A stretch of 53,855 nt of DNA from Sphingomonas sp. TZW2008. Lineage in GTDB: Bacteria; Pseudomonadota; Alphaproteobacteria; Sphingomonadales; Sphingomonadaceae. The notes beneath the pieces were generated by a model. It had not been told where the DNA came from. It saw only the letters and a program-made list of their open reading frames with translations, and ran no database searches. The translations under genes and the position numbers were made by a program. Below, piece by piece: positions 27,460 through 35,992 of the stretch. Location: assembly GCF_002117915.1 (NCBI RefSeq), contig NZ_BDJB01000004.1, positions 1 to 53,855 of the forward strand, written 5' to 3'. Within the stretch, counting starts at the first letter, position 1, and each line of letters starts with the position of its first letter.

Positions 27460-28041
27460 CTAACGGATCGGCGCCAGCGCATTTATACCGGTATCGGCAT
27501 CCGTTTCGGGAGGCGGCGGCGCTGTCCCGAGATGGCGATAGGAAGGAAGGTCCGGTGCGTCGCCGGGCACCGGCTGCGCTTCCAGCCTCGCGATCATGCG
27601 CTTCATCTCGGCGATCTCGCGGACCTGGGCGTCGATAATGCCATCGGCAAGCCGTCGTACTTGGGGATCGCGGATGTGAGCGCGTTCGCTGGTCATGATT
27701 GCGATGGAATGATGGGGGATCATCGCCTTCATGTACGCGACATCTCCAACCGTCTCCTGGCTGCGCACCAGCCACAGCGCCCCTGCGAACACCACTGCAG
27801 CGCCGGCGACAATCCCTATGTTGGCGCGTCGGTTCGGATACATGCCCCACATGAAGCCAATCATGATCACGGCCATAACCGCGCCCATGACGATGGCCAT
27901 CCACGTCCGTGTCTGGCTGTATTCGACGTCGCTGATCGCGTAGGTGTTGAGGTACATGAGGCCGAACATCACAACCGTGGAGGTCGCGATCATCGCGGCG
28001 AACCGCAAATAGCTCATGCCGCGCATCTGCTTGTCGTCCAT
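27460..28041 (-). CDS. DUF305 domain membrane protein
   Basis: This 193-residue protein has three or four N-terminal membrane helices (about 10-100), followed by the DUF305 signature YMKAMIPHHSIAIMTSERA, LADGIIDAQVREIAEMKRMI. The HH and methionine-rich helices of DUF305 proteins are thought to bind metals, and these genes often accompany copper or ion resistance. The ATG beginning MDDKQMRG is used; upstream residues overlap the preceding gap. It lies 37 nt after the permease gene and is probably the last gene of the six-gene ion operon. Confidence 0.88.
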   Translation of the reverse strand: MDDKQMRGMSYLRFAAMIATSTVVMFGLMYLNTYAISDVEYSQTRTWMAIVMGAVMAVIMIGFMWGMYPNRRANIGIVAGAAVVFAGALWLVRSQETVGDVAYMKAMIPHHSIAIMTSERAHIRDPQVRRLADGIIDAQVREIAEMKRMIARLEAQPVPGDAPDLPSYRHLGTAPPPPETDADTGINALAPIR

Positions 28042-28078
28042 GGTTCCCCTCACCGTCGGAGGATTGCACTTCAACGCT

Positions 28079-29287
28079 CTAACCTTCTGCCGGCGCGCCG
28101 ACGAACACCGCCACCAGACAGATTAGCCCGATCACCACAAAGCCGACGCGCTGCGCGTTGGTGGCGCTGCGGTCTCGTACCGATACCATCAGCGCCAGCA
28201 CGCACTGCAGCGCATAGAACAGAGCGAAGGCGCGTGACGACAGCGCAACGACCTCGAAGGGGTCGGTCAGCCAGACGATGAGGACCGCCAGCGCCCCCGC
28301 CAGCGTGAAAGCGAGTGGCACGCTGATCCGACGTCGCGATACCTCATTGACGAGCCCACCAGAGCCGATCGAGTCCGCCACGGCCGCGCTCAGCTGACTG
28401 GACACCGCGCCGGCGAGCACGAAGAGGCCGAGTGCCGGTGCGATCAGCTCCATGATGTCGAGAATGCCGGCGACGCCTTCGGTTGCCGCGGCCCGCGACA
28501 GGAATGGGGTGAGCAGCGCGATGAACGCGAGATAGATCGCCGAGGCGATCCACTGTGCGTGCCGCATGGTGCGGATCCGCAGGGCGGCCGGATAGTCGTG
28601 GCCGAGGTAGCGTGAGGTCTCGAAGCCCTGCACGGTGATGATGAGGCCGAGCAGCATGGGAATGCTGGCGAAGGACAGGCGCACCGGGGGCAGGGGATCG
28701 ACGATGCCGCTGCGGGCCCATGCTATCGCCAGCGCCACGAGCAGGCCGGCGATGATCCCGATCTTGATCGACACGGTGCCGTGCGCGAGATGTTCGACCC
28801 GGCGCAAGCTACCACCGAACGCCAGCAGCGTCATCAGCCCGATGATGACGGTCACGATCACGTTCGCCGCGATCGACCGCCAGGCGGGATCGATCGCGAC
28901 CGGCTTCAGCGAGAACTCCGCCAGGAGCTTCAGGTAATAAGCGACGGACACGGCATAAGCGAGGGCGAGCACCCCCTGGGTGATGCGGGCGACCCAGGCG
29001 ATACTGTCGTGGAAGGGCGCGCTGGCGAGGTGGTCTTCGACATGGATGATGTTGAAGCGGATCACCCAGCCGGCCGCGTAAGCGATGCCCAGCAGCGCGG
29101 TCATGGCGAGGATCGCAGCGCTCCCGAACTCGCGCGCCAGCAGCGGACCGCAGATCAGGAAGCCCGAGCCGATGATGGAGGCGAGCGGCGTCACCGTCGC
29201 CCGCCAGCTATCGCTGCGCGCGAACCGGCCAAAGGTGAGCGCCAGCGTGACGGCAAGCGCCACTACGAGCGCGATGGCGACAATCAT
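28079..29287 (-). CDS. APC-type multi-pass permease
   Basis: This 402-residue protein is almost entirely membrane helices (about 11), starting MIVAIALVVALAVTLAL. Early helix 1 has SIIGSGFLICGPLL, comparable to the unwound substrate site of APC/NRAMP-type transporters (GSG motif). The ATG at 29287 overlaps the DUF2254 stop by 4 nt (ATGA); the longer open frame upstream is only antisense-like reading of that gene. The substrate is unknown, though an amino acid or ion is likely from the fold. It is the fifth gene of the nhaA operon. Confidence 0.82.
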   Translation of the reverse strand: MIVAIALVVALAVTLALTFGRFARSDSWRATVTPLASIIGSGFLICGPLLAREFGSAAILAMTALLGIAYAAGWVIRFNIIHVEDHLASAPFHDSIAWVARITQGVLALAYAVSVAYYLKLLAEFSLKPVAIDPAWRSIAANVIVTVIIGLMTLLAFGGSLRRVEHLAHGTVSIKIGIIAGLLVALAIAWARSGIVDPLPPVRLSFASIPMLLGLIITVQGFETSRYLGHDYPAALRIRTMRHAQWIASAIYLAFIALLTPFLSRAAATEGVAGILDIMELIAPALGLFVLAGAVSSQLSAAVADSIGSGGLVNEVSRRRISVPLAFTLAGALAVLIVWLTDPFEVVALSSRAFALFYALQCVLALMVSVRDRSATNAQRVGFVVIGLICLVAVFVGAPAEG

Positions 29288-30690
29288 GCACTTCCCCCCA
29301 ACCAAGCCTGTCCATCGCGCAGCTTTCGCTTGTGATCCGGCTCGGCCAGCGCGCGCAGCAGCGCATCGGCCCGCGCCAGCACGGTCTGGCGACTGGCGCC
29401 CTCCAGCGTGCGGTCGGCGAGATCGCGGAACGCTTCGGCCTGGGCGCGAAGCACTTCTAGCCTGGCCGGCGCATCGCACTGGAGCGCGACGTCGCCCAAC
29501 GCTGCGATGAAGCGCTTGCCCGCCAGCGCGTCGGCGCTGGCATATTGGGCCAGCGCGCCGAACCCCCGATCGACGAAGCCGGCGAAGGAGACCGGATGCG
29601 CGATCACGCGCAGCGCGCCGTCTTCGTCCGCGCGAAGCCGGGACGGCAGCTCGCGGCGGGCAAGATCGGCTAGAGCGGCACCCAGCCAGTCGAGGCAGGA
29701 GTTGGCGGTGAACGGATCGTTGACACCCGGCGACAGCGCACGCGCGGCAATTTCGACCAGTTCGTCGATAAGGAAGCGCAGGTCCTGAAGCGCGGTGCGG
29801 CGTGCGCCAATCGCGAAGGCGCCGCACAGTTTAGTCTCCGCGTTATCATCGAGCGCATCGGTCGGCACGGCTTCCAGCAACACGCTGCCGCGGTGCACGA
29901 AGTCGCCCGCCTGATATTGCAAGCGCAGGACCGCTTCGCGATCCTGCGCCACCTCCATGATCGCGTCCGTGTCGATCAGCTGGACGTAGCCAGTGCTCTT
30001 GGCTCGCACCCCGACGCGCTTGGCGGCTTCGCCGGCCGTGGCGTTTTCACGGAACGGTGGGGGGACCCGGTCGTCGTCCGATTGCTTTTCGAGCGGCTCG
30101 CCGACGCCGACCGGGAAGCGGTGGTCGATCTCCGTCAGCAGGCGGTCGCCGATCCGCTCGATAACGCTGTTGATATGGATGCGGCTGGGCACGTGGTGGA
30201 TAAAGTAGATCAGCACCGCGATGGAGCAGAGCACCAGCAGCACGCCGACCAGCACCGCGAGCTGGGGCACGAAGCCCGGCTCTCCAGGTGTCTCGCCCGG
30301 GGAGCGGATCGTGCGCACCACGACGAGCGAGTAGAGGAACGTCGCAATGAAGGTGCCGAGCGTCACCTGATTGCCACGATCGGACATGAAGTTGCTGAGC
30401 AGGCGCGGTCCGTACTGGCCGGAGGCATAGACCACGGCCGCGATGGTGACGGAGAAGGTCGTGCCCGCCACCCCGATCATCGACCCGCCGATCGAGGACA
30501 AGAGGCTGCGAGCTCCATCGGGCCGGGCCGCATAGAGCCAAGGCAGGCGGTCCATCCAGCCTGTCGCGTGGTGGCTGTCGAGCCAGATCATCGCCGCGGC
30601 GAGTAGCAGCGCCGCTAGCGCCATGATCGTGGGAACGAACCAGTAGCTCTCGCTCAGCGTGTTGGCGAAGCGGGTGAGCCGGGCTCTCAC
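29284..30690 (-). CDS. DUF2254 membrane protein
   Basis: This 468-residue protein starts at GTG 30690, overlapping the antiporter stop by 4 nt (GTGA). Four membrane helices lie in the first 165 residues, including a GGSMIGVAGTTFSVTIAAVV segment typical of DUF2254. A large soluble domain follows, with AKSTGYVQLIDTDAIM and ALSPGVNDPFTAN, the latter a highly conserved DUF2254 stretch. The family is common near transporters and mechanosensitive channels, and its function is unknown. Tight coupling to the CPA1 antiporter gene suggests a role in ion or envelope homeostasis. Confidence 0.9.
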   Translation of the reverse strand: MRARLTRFANTLSESYWFVPTIMALAALLLAAAMIWLDSHHATGWMDRLPWLYAARPDGARSLLSSIGGSMIGVAGTTFSVTIAAVVYASGQYGPRLLSNFMSDRGNQVTLGTFIATFLYSLVVVRTIRSPGETPGEPGFVPQLAVLVGVLLVLCSIAVLIYFIHHVPSRIHINSVIERIGDRLLTEIDHRFPVGVGEPLEKQSDDDRVPPPFRENATAGEAAKRVGVRAKSTGYVQLIDTDAIMEVAQDREAVLRLQYQAGDFVHRGSVLLEAVPTDALDDNAETKLCGAFAIGARRTALQDLRFLIDELVEIAARALSPGVNDPFTANSCLDWLGAALADLARRELPSRLRADEDGALRVIAHPVSFAGFVDRGFGALAQYASADALAGKRFIAALGDVALQCDAPARLEVLRAQAEAFRDLADRTLEGASRQTVLARADALLRALAEPDHKRKLRDGQAWLGGSA

Positions 30691-31958
30691 GTCCGCGCCT
30701 CTCGCGCGGTCAGGTGCTCCAGCACGCGCTTGATAGTGCCGCCCTGGCCAATCACTGAGAACAGCACCACCACATAGGTGGCGGCGAGGATGACGCTGCG
30801 CGCCGGCCCATCCGGCAGGCCGAGCGCGAGTGCGATCGAGATTCCGCCGCGCAGGCCGCCCCAGATCAGCGTCACCGGTGCAATAAGCCCGTAACGATGC
30901 GTCGGCCGGATCGCGCGCAAGGGGAGCACGACCGACACCGCGCGGCAGGCAAGCGCCAGCGGAATGGCGGCCAGGCCAAGCACGAGCAGGCGCAGGTCGC
31001 CCGGAATTGTGACCACCTCCAGCCCGATCAGCAGGAACAGCACGGTATTCAAGATATCGTCGATCAGGTCCCAAAATTTGTGGAGATAATCACGGGTGGT
31101 CTCACTCATCGCGTGCGCGACGCCAGCATTCCCGATGATGAGACCCGCCACGGCCATAGCCACCGGTCCGCTGGCATGGAGCGGGCGGGCGACTGCATAT
31201 CCGCCCATCACCACGGCCAGGCTGATCAGCACCTCGACCTTGTACTCGTCGACTGAGCGCATCGCGCGAAACGCGATCCATCCGATCGCGAGCCCAAGCG
31301 CGACGCCGCCCCCGGCTTCAACCGCGAACAGCTCGGCCGCATGCGCGATCGAGAAGGGTTTGCCCGACATAGCGGAGGAGAGCAGGATGGTGAAGATCAC
31401 CACCCCGACGCCGTCGTTGAACAGGCTCTCACCGGCGACCGTCGCTTCCAGCGCAGGCGAGACGTTGGCGCGCTTGAGGACACCCATGACTGACACGGGA
31501 TCAGTCGGGCTGATGAGCGCGCCGAAGACGAAGCACCAGATCGCGGGCAGCTCGAAGCCGATTAGGCGCGAGAGAAACATAAATCCGCTGCCGACCAGCA
31601 CCGTCGAGAGCGCCACCCCAATCGTGCTGAGGACCAGGATTGGCCAGCGACCGCGGGCCATCTCCTGCCAATCGACGTGCAGCGCGCCGGCGAAGAGCAG
31701 GAACGACAGCATGCCCTCCATCAGGTTGGTATGGAAATCGATGCCTGCGATGAAGCCGACTATATCATGGCCAAGCCCGGCGCCTGGGAAGAGGCCGTCC
31801 AGCCCGACGACGATCAGCGAGGCGATCGCGCCCATGATGGTGAGGCCGATTGAGGAGGGCAGCTTAACGAAGCGGTAGTTGAGATAGCCGAGCGCAGCGG
31901 CCAGAACGATCAGGATCGCCGCGGCATCGAACGGGGTGAGTGCGAACCCCCCGATCAT
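30687..31958 (-). CDS. CPA1-family Na+(K+)/H+ antiporter (NhaP type)
   Basis: This 423-residue membrane protein has about 12 helices and the CPA1 motifs FGALISPTDPVSVM and VAGESLFNDGVGVVIF, in which the ND pair of the second motif is the ion-binding centre, plus LIWGGLRGGISIALAL near the end. It exchanges a monovalent cation for protons across the inner membrane. There is no long cytosolic C-terminal domain. It overlaps its neighbours by 4 nt on both sides, so it is translated in series with DUF389 and DUF2254 genes. Together with nhaA this operon encodes two different cation/proton antiporters. Confidence 0.93.
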   Translation of the reverse strand: MIGGFALTPFDAAAILIVLAAALGYLNYRFVKLPSSIGLTIMGAIASLIVVGLDGLFPGAGLGHDIVGFIAGIDFHTNLMEGMLSFLLFAGALHVDWQEMARGRWPILVLSTIGVALSTVLVGSGFMFLSRLIGFELPAIWCFVFGALISPTDPVSVMGVLKRANVSPALEATVAGESLFNDGVGVVIFTILLSSAMSGKPFSIAHAAELFAVEAGGGVALGLAIGWIAFRAMRSVDEYKVEVLISLAVVMGGYAVARPLHASGPVAMAVAGLIIGNAGVAHAMSETTRDYLHKFWDLIDDILNTVLFLLIGLEVVTIPGDLRLLVLGLAAIPLALACRAVSVVLPLRAIRPTHRYGLIAPVTLIWGGLRGGISIALALGLPDGPARSVILAATYVVVLFSVIGQGGTIKRVLEHLTAREART

Positions 31959-33517
31959 GGCGCGGGTACCGACACGCCGGTCAGCAACGAGAACCGCTGC
32001 CCGGCAGGAGGCGCCGCGACCGCGGCCAGGTTTTTCGCCTTCAGCACGGCGGCGATCGCCAGCGCACGGCGTTGCGAAAGATTGGGCCGGTCAGGCGGGG
32101 TTCCGGACGGAAGGCCGGGGACGCCGAGCGCCGCCATGTTCCAGCGGCGGGCAGCCCAGGCAGATGTCAGCACCGCAGCTTGTGCAGCAGCGTCAAGCGT
32201 GTCGACATTGTCTGCGAAAGCGATCTCCGGCAGAGGCATTTGGGGCGGCACGATCACGACCGACCAGCCCTCGGTCTCCGCCGCAGCGCGCGCCTCGAGC
32301 GTGCGATAGGTGGCGACGGTCGCGCCCGGCAGGGCGGCGGCTGCAGCCGTCGCGCGTCGATGGTCGCGGTCAATCGTCACGTCATCGGCCGAAACGCCGG
32401 TCACGAGCGCGATCATCTTGCTCAACGCCGTCATGCGTTGCGCCTCTTGCCCAGCCATGTCGCCGGCCTGCCGCAGCTCCTCGCGTTGCGCCTCCAGCGC
32501 GCCTGCGCCCGCTTCAAGCAGGATCTGATCGAGGTTGAGCCGGATCGGACGGCCGAGCTTCTCCTGCAGCGCAGCCTGAAGTGCAGGCGTCTTCTGCATC
32601 GAGCCGCGCGGGGTGATCACCACGGCGCGGACGAGCAGCGGGGCAGCGGCGAAGTCGAGGTCGAGCTGGGTGACGCGAGCATTGTCACCGAAGCGTTCGT
32701 TGAGCAGCGCGCGTGTCTGTGAAACGGCCAGAGCCTCACGACCGATGCGATTGAGCGAGATACCCAGCGGCACGGCCATGGCGACGAACACGAGAATCAG
32801 GACCAGTGTCTGCGCCCAACTCTGCCGGCGTGATAAATGATGCCCAAACCCGTAGAAGCGCGCCATCGCCGTCGCCGAGAGCGCAATCGTGATGAAGTTG
32901 GTGACGAACAGCGCGAAGGCGCCGGCACCCACCGGCACGTTGCGCGTGGCAACCCCATAGCCGACCACGGCCAGCGGCGGCATGAGCGCGGTCGCAATCG
33001 CGACGCCCACGATCGTCTCGCCCCTTCCCCGAATGATGGCGAACGTGCCGGCCAGGGCGGCGAACAGGGCAACCGCGAGGTCGAACAGGTTGGGCCGCGT
33101 GCGCGCCACGATCTCGGACGTCGGCGCCTGCAGGGGCGAGACGAGGACGATCAGCGCCGTAAAGGCGACCGCCGCGCCCGCGCCGATCGCCAGCGCCTTC
33201 AATGACCGGCGCAGCTCCGCAAAGTCGAACAGCGCCAGGCTGAAGCCGAAGCCAAGGATCGGGCTCATCAACGGCGAGATCAGCATCGCGCCGATGACGA
33301 CGGCGGGTGAAGATAGAAGCAAGCCAAGTACCGCGATGCCGGCCGACATCATGGTCATGAATGCGAAGCGCGCCGACCAGCCGCTATCCTCCACGATCCG
33401 GGCGACCACGGCTTGATGGTCGACCCGGCCCACGACCGATCGGCGCCACCAGCGATACAGCGTCAACTGTGCCAGTCGGGCGGTCAGATCGGACGTGCTC
33501 CTGAGTGCTTCAGTCAT
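31955..33517 (-). CDS. DUF389 (TIGR00341-type) membrane protein
   Basis: This 520-residue protein has a short cytosolic start and six or more helices (about 50-275), including the DUF389 core VIGAMLISPLMSPILGFGF and IATALMPPLAVVGYG. A large non-membrane C-terminal part follows (about 280-520) with helical and mixed regions ending in an OmpA-like-looking stretch (RRALAIAAVLKAKNLAAVAA), which reminds one of peptidoglycan-associated folds but lacks enough signature for a call. Function is unknown. It overlaps the antiporter gene by 4 nt and lies 33 nt after nhaA. Confidence 0.9.
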   Translation of the reverse strand: MTEALRSTSDLTARLAQLTLYRWWRRSVVGRVDHQAVVARIVEDSGWSARFAFMTMMSAGIAVLGLLLSSPAVVIGAMLISPLMSPILGFGFSLALFDFAELRRSLKALAIGAGAAVAFTALIVLVSPLQAPTSEIVARTRPNLFDLAVALFAALAGTFAIIRGRGETIVGVAIATALMPPLAVVGYGVATRNVPVGAGAFALFVTNFITIALSATAMARFYGFGHHLSRRQSWAQTLVLILVFVAMAVPLGISLNRIGREALAVSQTRALLNERFGDNARVTQLDLDFAAAPLLVRAVVITPRGSMQKTPALQAALQEKLGRPIRLNLDQILLEAGAGALEAQREELRQAGDMAGQEAQRMTALSKMIALVTGVSADDVTIDRDHRRATAAAAALPGATVATYRTLEARAAAETEGWSVVIVPPQMPLPEIAFADNVDTLDAAAQAAVLTSAWAARRWNMAALGVPGLPSGTPPDRPNLSQRRALAIAAVLKAKNLAAVAAPPAGQRFSLLTGVSVPAP

Positions 33518-33550
33518 GGCAACGCCTTATGCGGAACATGGCCTTCATCG

Positions 33551-34786
33551 TCACGCTTCGACCTGTCTTGAACGCGATGCCGACAAGCGGAGCACGAGAT
33601 AGCCCGCGCAAGCGGACAGCACAGAGCCGGCAAGGATGCCGACCTTGACCGCCTCGACAAGATCGGGGTCGGCGAAGGCGAGCCCGGCGATAAACAGGCT
33701 CATGGTGAAGCCGATGCCGCACAGCAGCGCCATGCCGTAGATCTGCGGCCACGACGCACCGCCCGGCGGCCGCGCGACTCCCAGCCGTGACGCTGCCCAT
33801 ACGGCGCCGAGGACGCCCAGCTGCTTGCCGAGGAACAGGCCGGCCGCTACGCCGAGCGGCAGCGGCGATAGCAGGGCCGCCAGCCCCACGCCGGCAAGCG
33901 AGACACCGGCATTCGCGAAGCCGAACACGGGGACGATGAGGTAGGCGACCCATCGCTGGATTGCGTGTTCCAGTCGGTGAAGCGGCGAGTCCCTTGCATC
34001 CGGCGTGCCGGGCGAGCGGCGGATCGGGATCAGGCTGGCGGTCAGCACCCCGGCGATCGTGGCGTGGATGCCCGACGACCAGATGGCGATCCAGAGCAGC
34101 ACGCCGAGCAGCAGGTATGGCCAGAGGCGGACCACGCCGAAGCGGTTGAGGACGAACATGAGTCCGAGGATCAGCGCCGCAGCCAGCAGGGCAGGGCCGC
34201 TCACCGAGCTTGTATAGGCAACGGCGATCACAGCGACCGCCCCCATGTCGTCAACGATTGCGACGGTGGTCAGGAACAGTTTGAGCGAGGCAGGCACCCG
34301 CCTGCCGAGCAGAGCCATCACTCCGATGGCAAAGGCGATGTCGGTCGCCGACGGGATGGCCCAGCCTCGCGCGAGCCCAGGGGTCGAGCCGGCGATCGCC
34401 AGATAGACCAGCGCCGGGACAATCATGCCGCTGAGCGCCGCAGCCATTGGCAGCGCCCGGTCCGCCCAAGTTGCCAGATGCCCGTCGACCAGCTCGCGCT
34501 TGATCTCAAGACCAACGAGCAGGAAGAACAGTGCCATCAGCCCATCGTTGATCCAGTGCAGGACAGAGAGCGGTCCGACATGATGTTCGAGTAAGGCGAA
34601 GTATGTCGGCGCAAGTGGGCTGTTGGCGATCCCCATCGCCGCCAGAGCCGCGACGATCAGGACGATCCCGCCCGATGCGCCGCTGCGCAGAAAGGCACGC
34701 ATTGCGGAACGCGGCCGGGCGACTTGGTCCGCGATCTTCTTGGCAACGGCAATGACCGGCGCTGCAGGCGCGGGAATTTCGGACAA
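33551..34786 (-). CDS. nhaA: Na+/H+ antiporter NhaA
   Basis: This protein of about 411 residues has 11-12 helices and all NhaA marks: the LLVGLEIKREL early motif, IPSATDIAFAIGVMALLG with the conserved Asp, FLTTVAIVDDMGAV with the paired transport aspartates, and GIGFTMSLFIAGLAF. It exports Na+ in return for two protons and guards against sodium and alkaline stress. The TTG at 34786 with GAGG 6 nt upstream is the preferred start; an upstream ATG (MMCWSG) and a downstream ATG (MRAFLRSG, 34702) are alternatives. It is the first gene of the ion operon and is divergent from the K+ channel gene. Confidence 0.95.
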   Translation of the reverse strand: MSEIPAPAAPVIAVAKKIADQVARPRSAMRAFLRSGASGGIVLIVAALAAMGIANSPLAPTYFALLEHHVGPLSVLHWINDGLMALFFLLVGLEIKRELVDGHLATWADRALPMAAALSGMIVPALVYLAIAGSTPGLARGWAIPSATDIAFAIGVMALLGRRVPASLKLFLTTVAIVDDMGAVAVIAVAYTSSVSGPALLAAALILGLMFVLNRFGVVRLWPYLLLGVLLWIAIWSSGIHATIAGVLTASLIPIRRSPGTPDARDSPLHRLEHAIQRWVAYLIVPVFGFANAGVSLAGVGLAALLSPLPLGVAAGLFLGKQLGVLGAVWAASRLGVARPPGGASWPQIYGMALLCGIGFTMSLFIAGLAFADPDLVEAVKVGILAGSVLSACAGYLVLRLSASRSRQVEA

Positions 34787-34958
34787 ACGGGACCTCGGGC
34801 GCAGACACTGGTGCTGGCGGCCCGACCAGCACATCAACCTGCCCGATCACCACGCCGGACACCCTGAACGCCCTATCCCATGTTTGGCCAAGACGGGCAA
34901 GTCGGCGAAGGGCCACATCGCAGGGACAATCGTGTGACGCTCGTTTAAAGCGGTTGGC

Positions 34959-35987
34959 ATGAAGCGCGCAAAATCCGGAGCACGCACGACGCCGCGGTTC
35001 TACCGCCGGAGCGTCCTGCCGCCGTCGGTGACCCTGCTCGCACGGGTGGCGGCTGCGCTGGGGCTGGTCGGCATCGCGCTCGCAGGCCACTGGTTCGATC
35101 GCGCTGGACTGCGCGACAATACGGATGGCGTCGTGTCGTTTCTCGACGTGGTCTATTTCACCATGATCACCGTCACGACCGTTGGTTACGGCGACATCGT
35201 GCCGGTGACCGACCGCGCGCGCATGTTCGACACCTTCGTGGTAACGCCGGTGCGCGTCTTCGTGTGGCTGATCTTCTTGGGTTCGGCCTACAGCTTTCTT
35301 CTTCGAAATACCTGGGAGCGTTGGCGCATGGCGGCCATCCAGCGGCGACTGAACGACCACACGATTATCTGCGGCTTCGGCGCGACCGGGCGGGAAGCGG
35401 CGGACGAACTGGTGCGCCGTGGCTGTCCGCCAAGCGAGATCGTGGTGGTCGACCAAGCTGAGGGCGCGCTGGAGGAGGCGGTGGAGCAGCAGCTCGCGAC
35501 CGTCCACGGCGACGCCACCCACAATGCCGTCCTGACCGCAGCCGGGATCGATCGGGCACGCTCGCTGATCGTCACGCCCGGGCGCGACGATACCGCCGTG
35601 CTCATTGCGCTCACCGCGCGGCGGCTCGCGGCGCACGTGCCAGTTGCCGTGGCGATCCAGGCGACGGAAAACGAGGTGCTGGCCAGCGATGCGGGTGCGA
35701 CGGTGATCGTCAATCCCGTGAGCTTCGGCGGGCAGTTGCTCGCCGGAGCAAGCCGCGGCGCGCACATCGCAGACTATGTCTCCGATCTGGTCACCTCGCA
35801 TGGCCGTATTGCGCTGCGCGAACGCGCCGCAGCCGCGCAGGATATCGGCCTTCATCTGCGGGAGCTGCGACCCGGACAGGGGCTCCGGCTTTATCGCGAC
35901 GGGCGTGCGATCGGCTTCTGGGAGGAAGACGCGATCGTTCATGAGGGCGACACCGTCATCGAGGTCCTGCCGCAGGACGGAGCCTGA
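34959..35987 (+). CDS. Potassium channel with RCK (TrkA-N/TrkA-C) domains
   Basis: This 342-residue protein has two membrane helices flanking a pore loop with the K+ selectivity filter TVGYGD (74-79). A Rossmann-type RCK domain follows (IICGFGATGREAADEL, VVDQ as the end of strand 2, HGDATHNAVL), then a TrkA-C domain (about 265-342). The family passes K+ and is gated by nucleotides or ions bound to the RCK ring. It is divergent from nhaA across about 170 nt, linking K+ flux with Na+/H+ exchange. It converges on the GH97 gene, with only 5 nt between the stop codons. Confidence 0.94.
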   Translation: MKRAKSGARTTPRFYRRSVLPPSVTLLARVAAALGLVGIALAGHWFDRAGLRDNTDGVVSFLDVVYFTMITVTTVGYGDIVPVTDRARMFDTFVVTPVRVFVWLIFLGSAYSFLLRNTWERWRMAAIQRRLNDHTIICGFGATGREAADELVRRGCPPSEIVVVDQAEGALEEAVEQQLATVHGDATHNAVLTAAGIDRARSLIVTPGRDDTAVLIALTARRLAAHVPVAVAIQATENEVLASDAGATVIVNPVSFGGQLLAGASRGAHIADYVSDLVTSHGRIALRERAAAAQDIGLHLRELRPGQGLRLYRDGRAIGFWEEDAIVHEGDTVIEVLPQDGA

Positions 35988-35992
35988 TCGCC

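Noticed and set aside
29288..29827. N-terminal extension of the APC permease
   Set aside because: It overlaps the DUF2254 gene and lacks membrane or other protein character; the ATG at 29287 begins a clean first helix.
34506..35942. Minus-strand frame of 478 codons across nhaA and the K+ channel
   Set aside because: It is antisense to the channel and out of frame with nhaA; both real genes have clear motifs.
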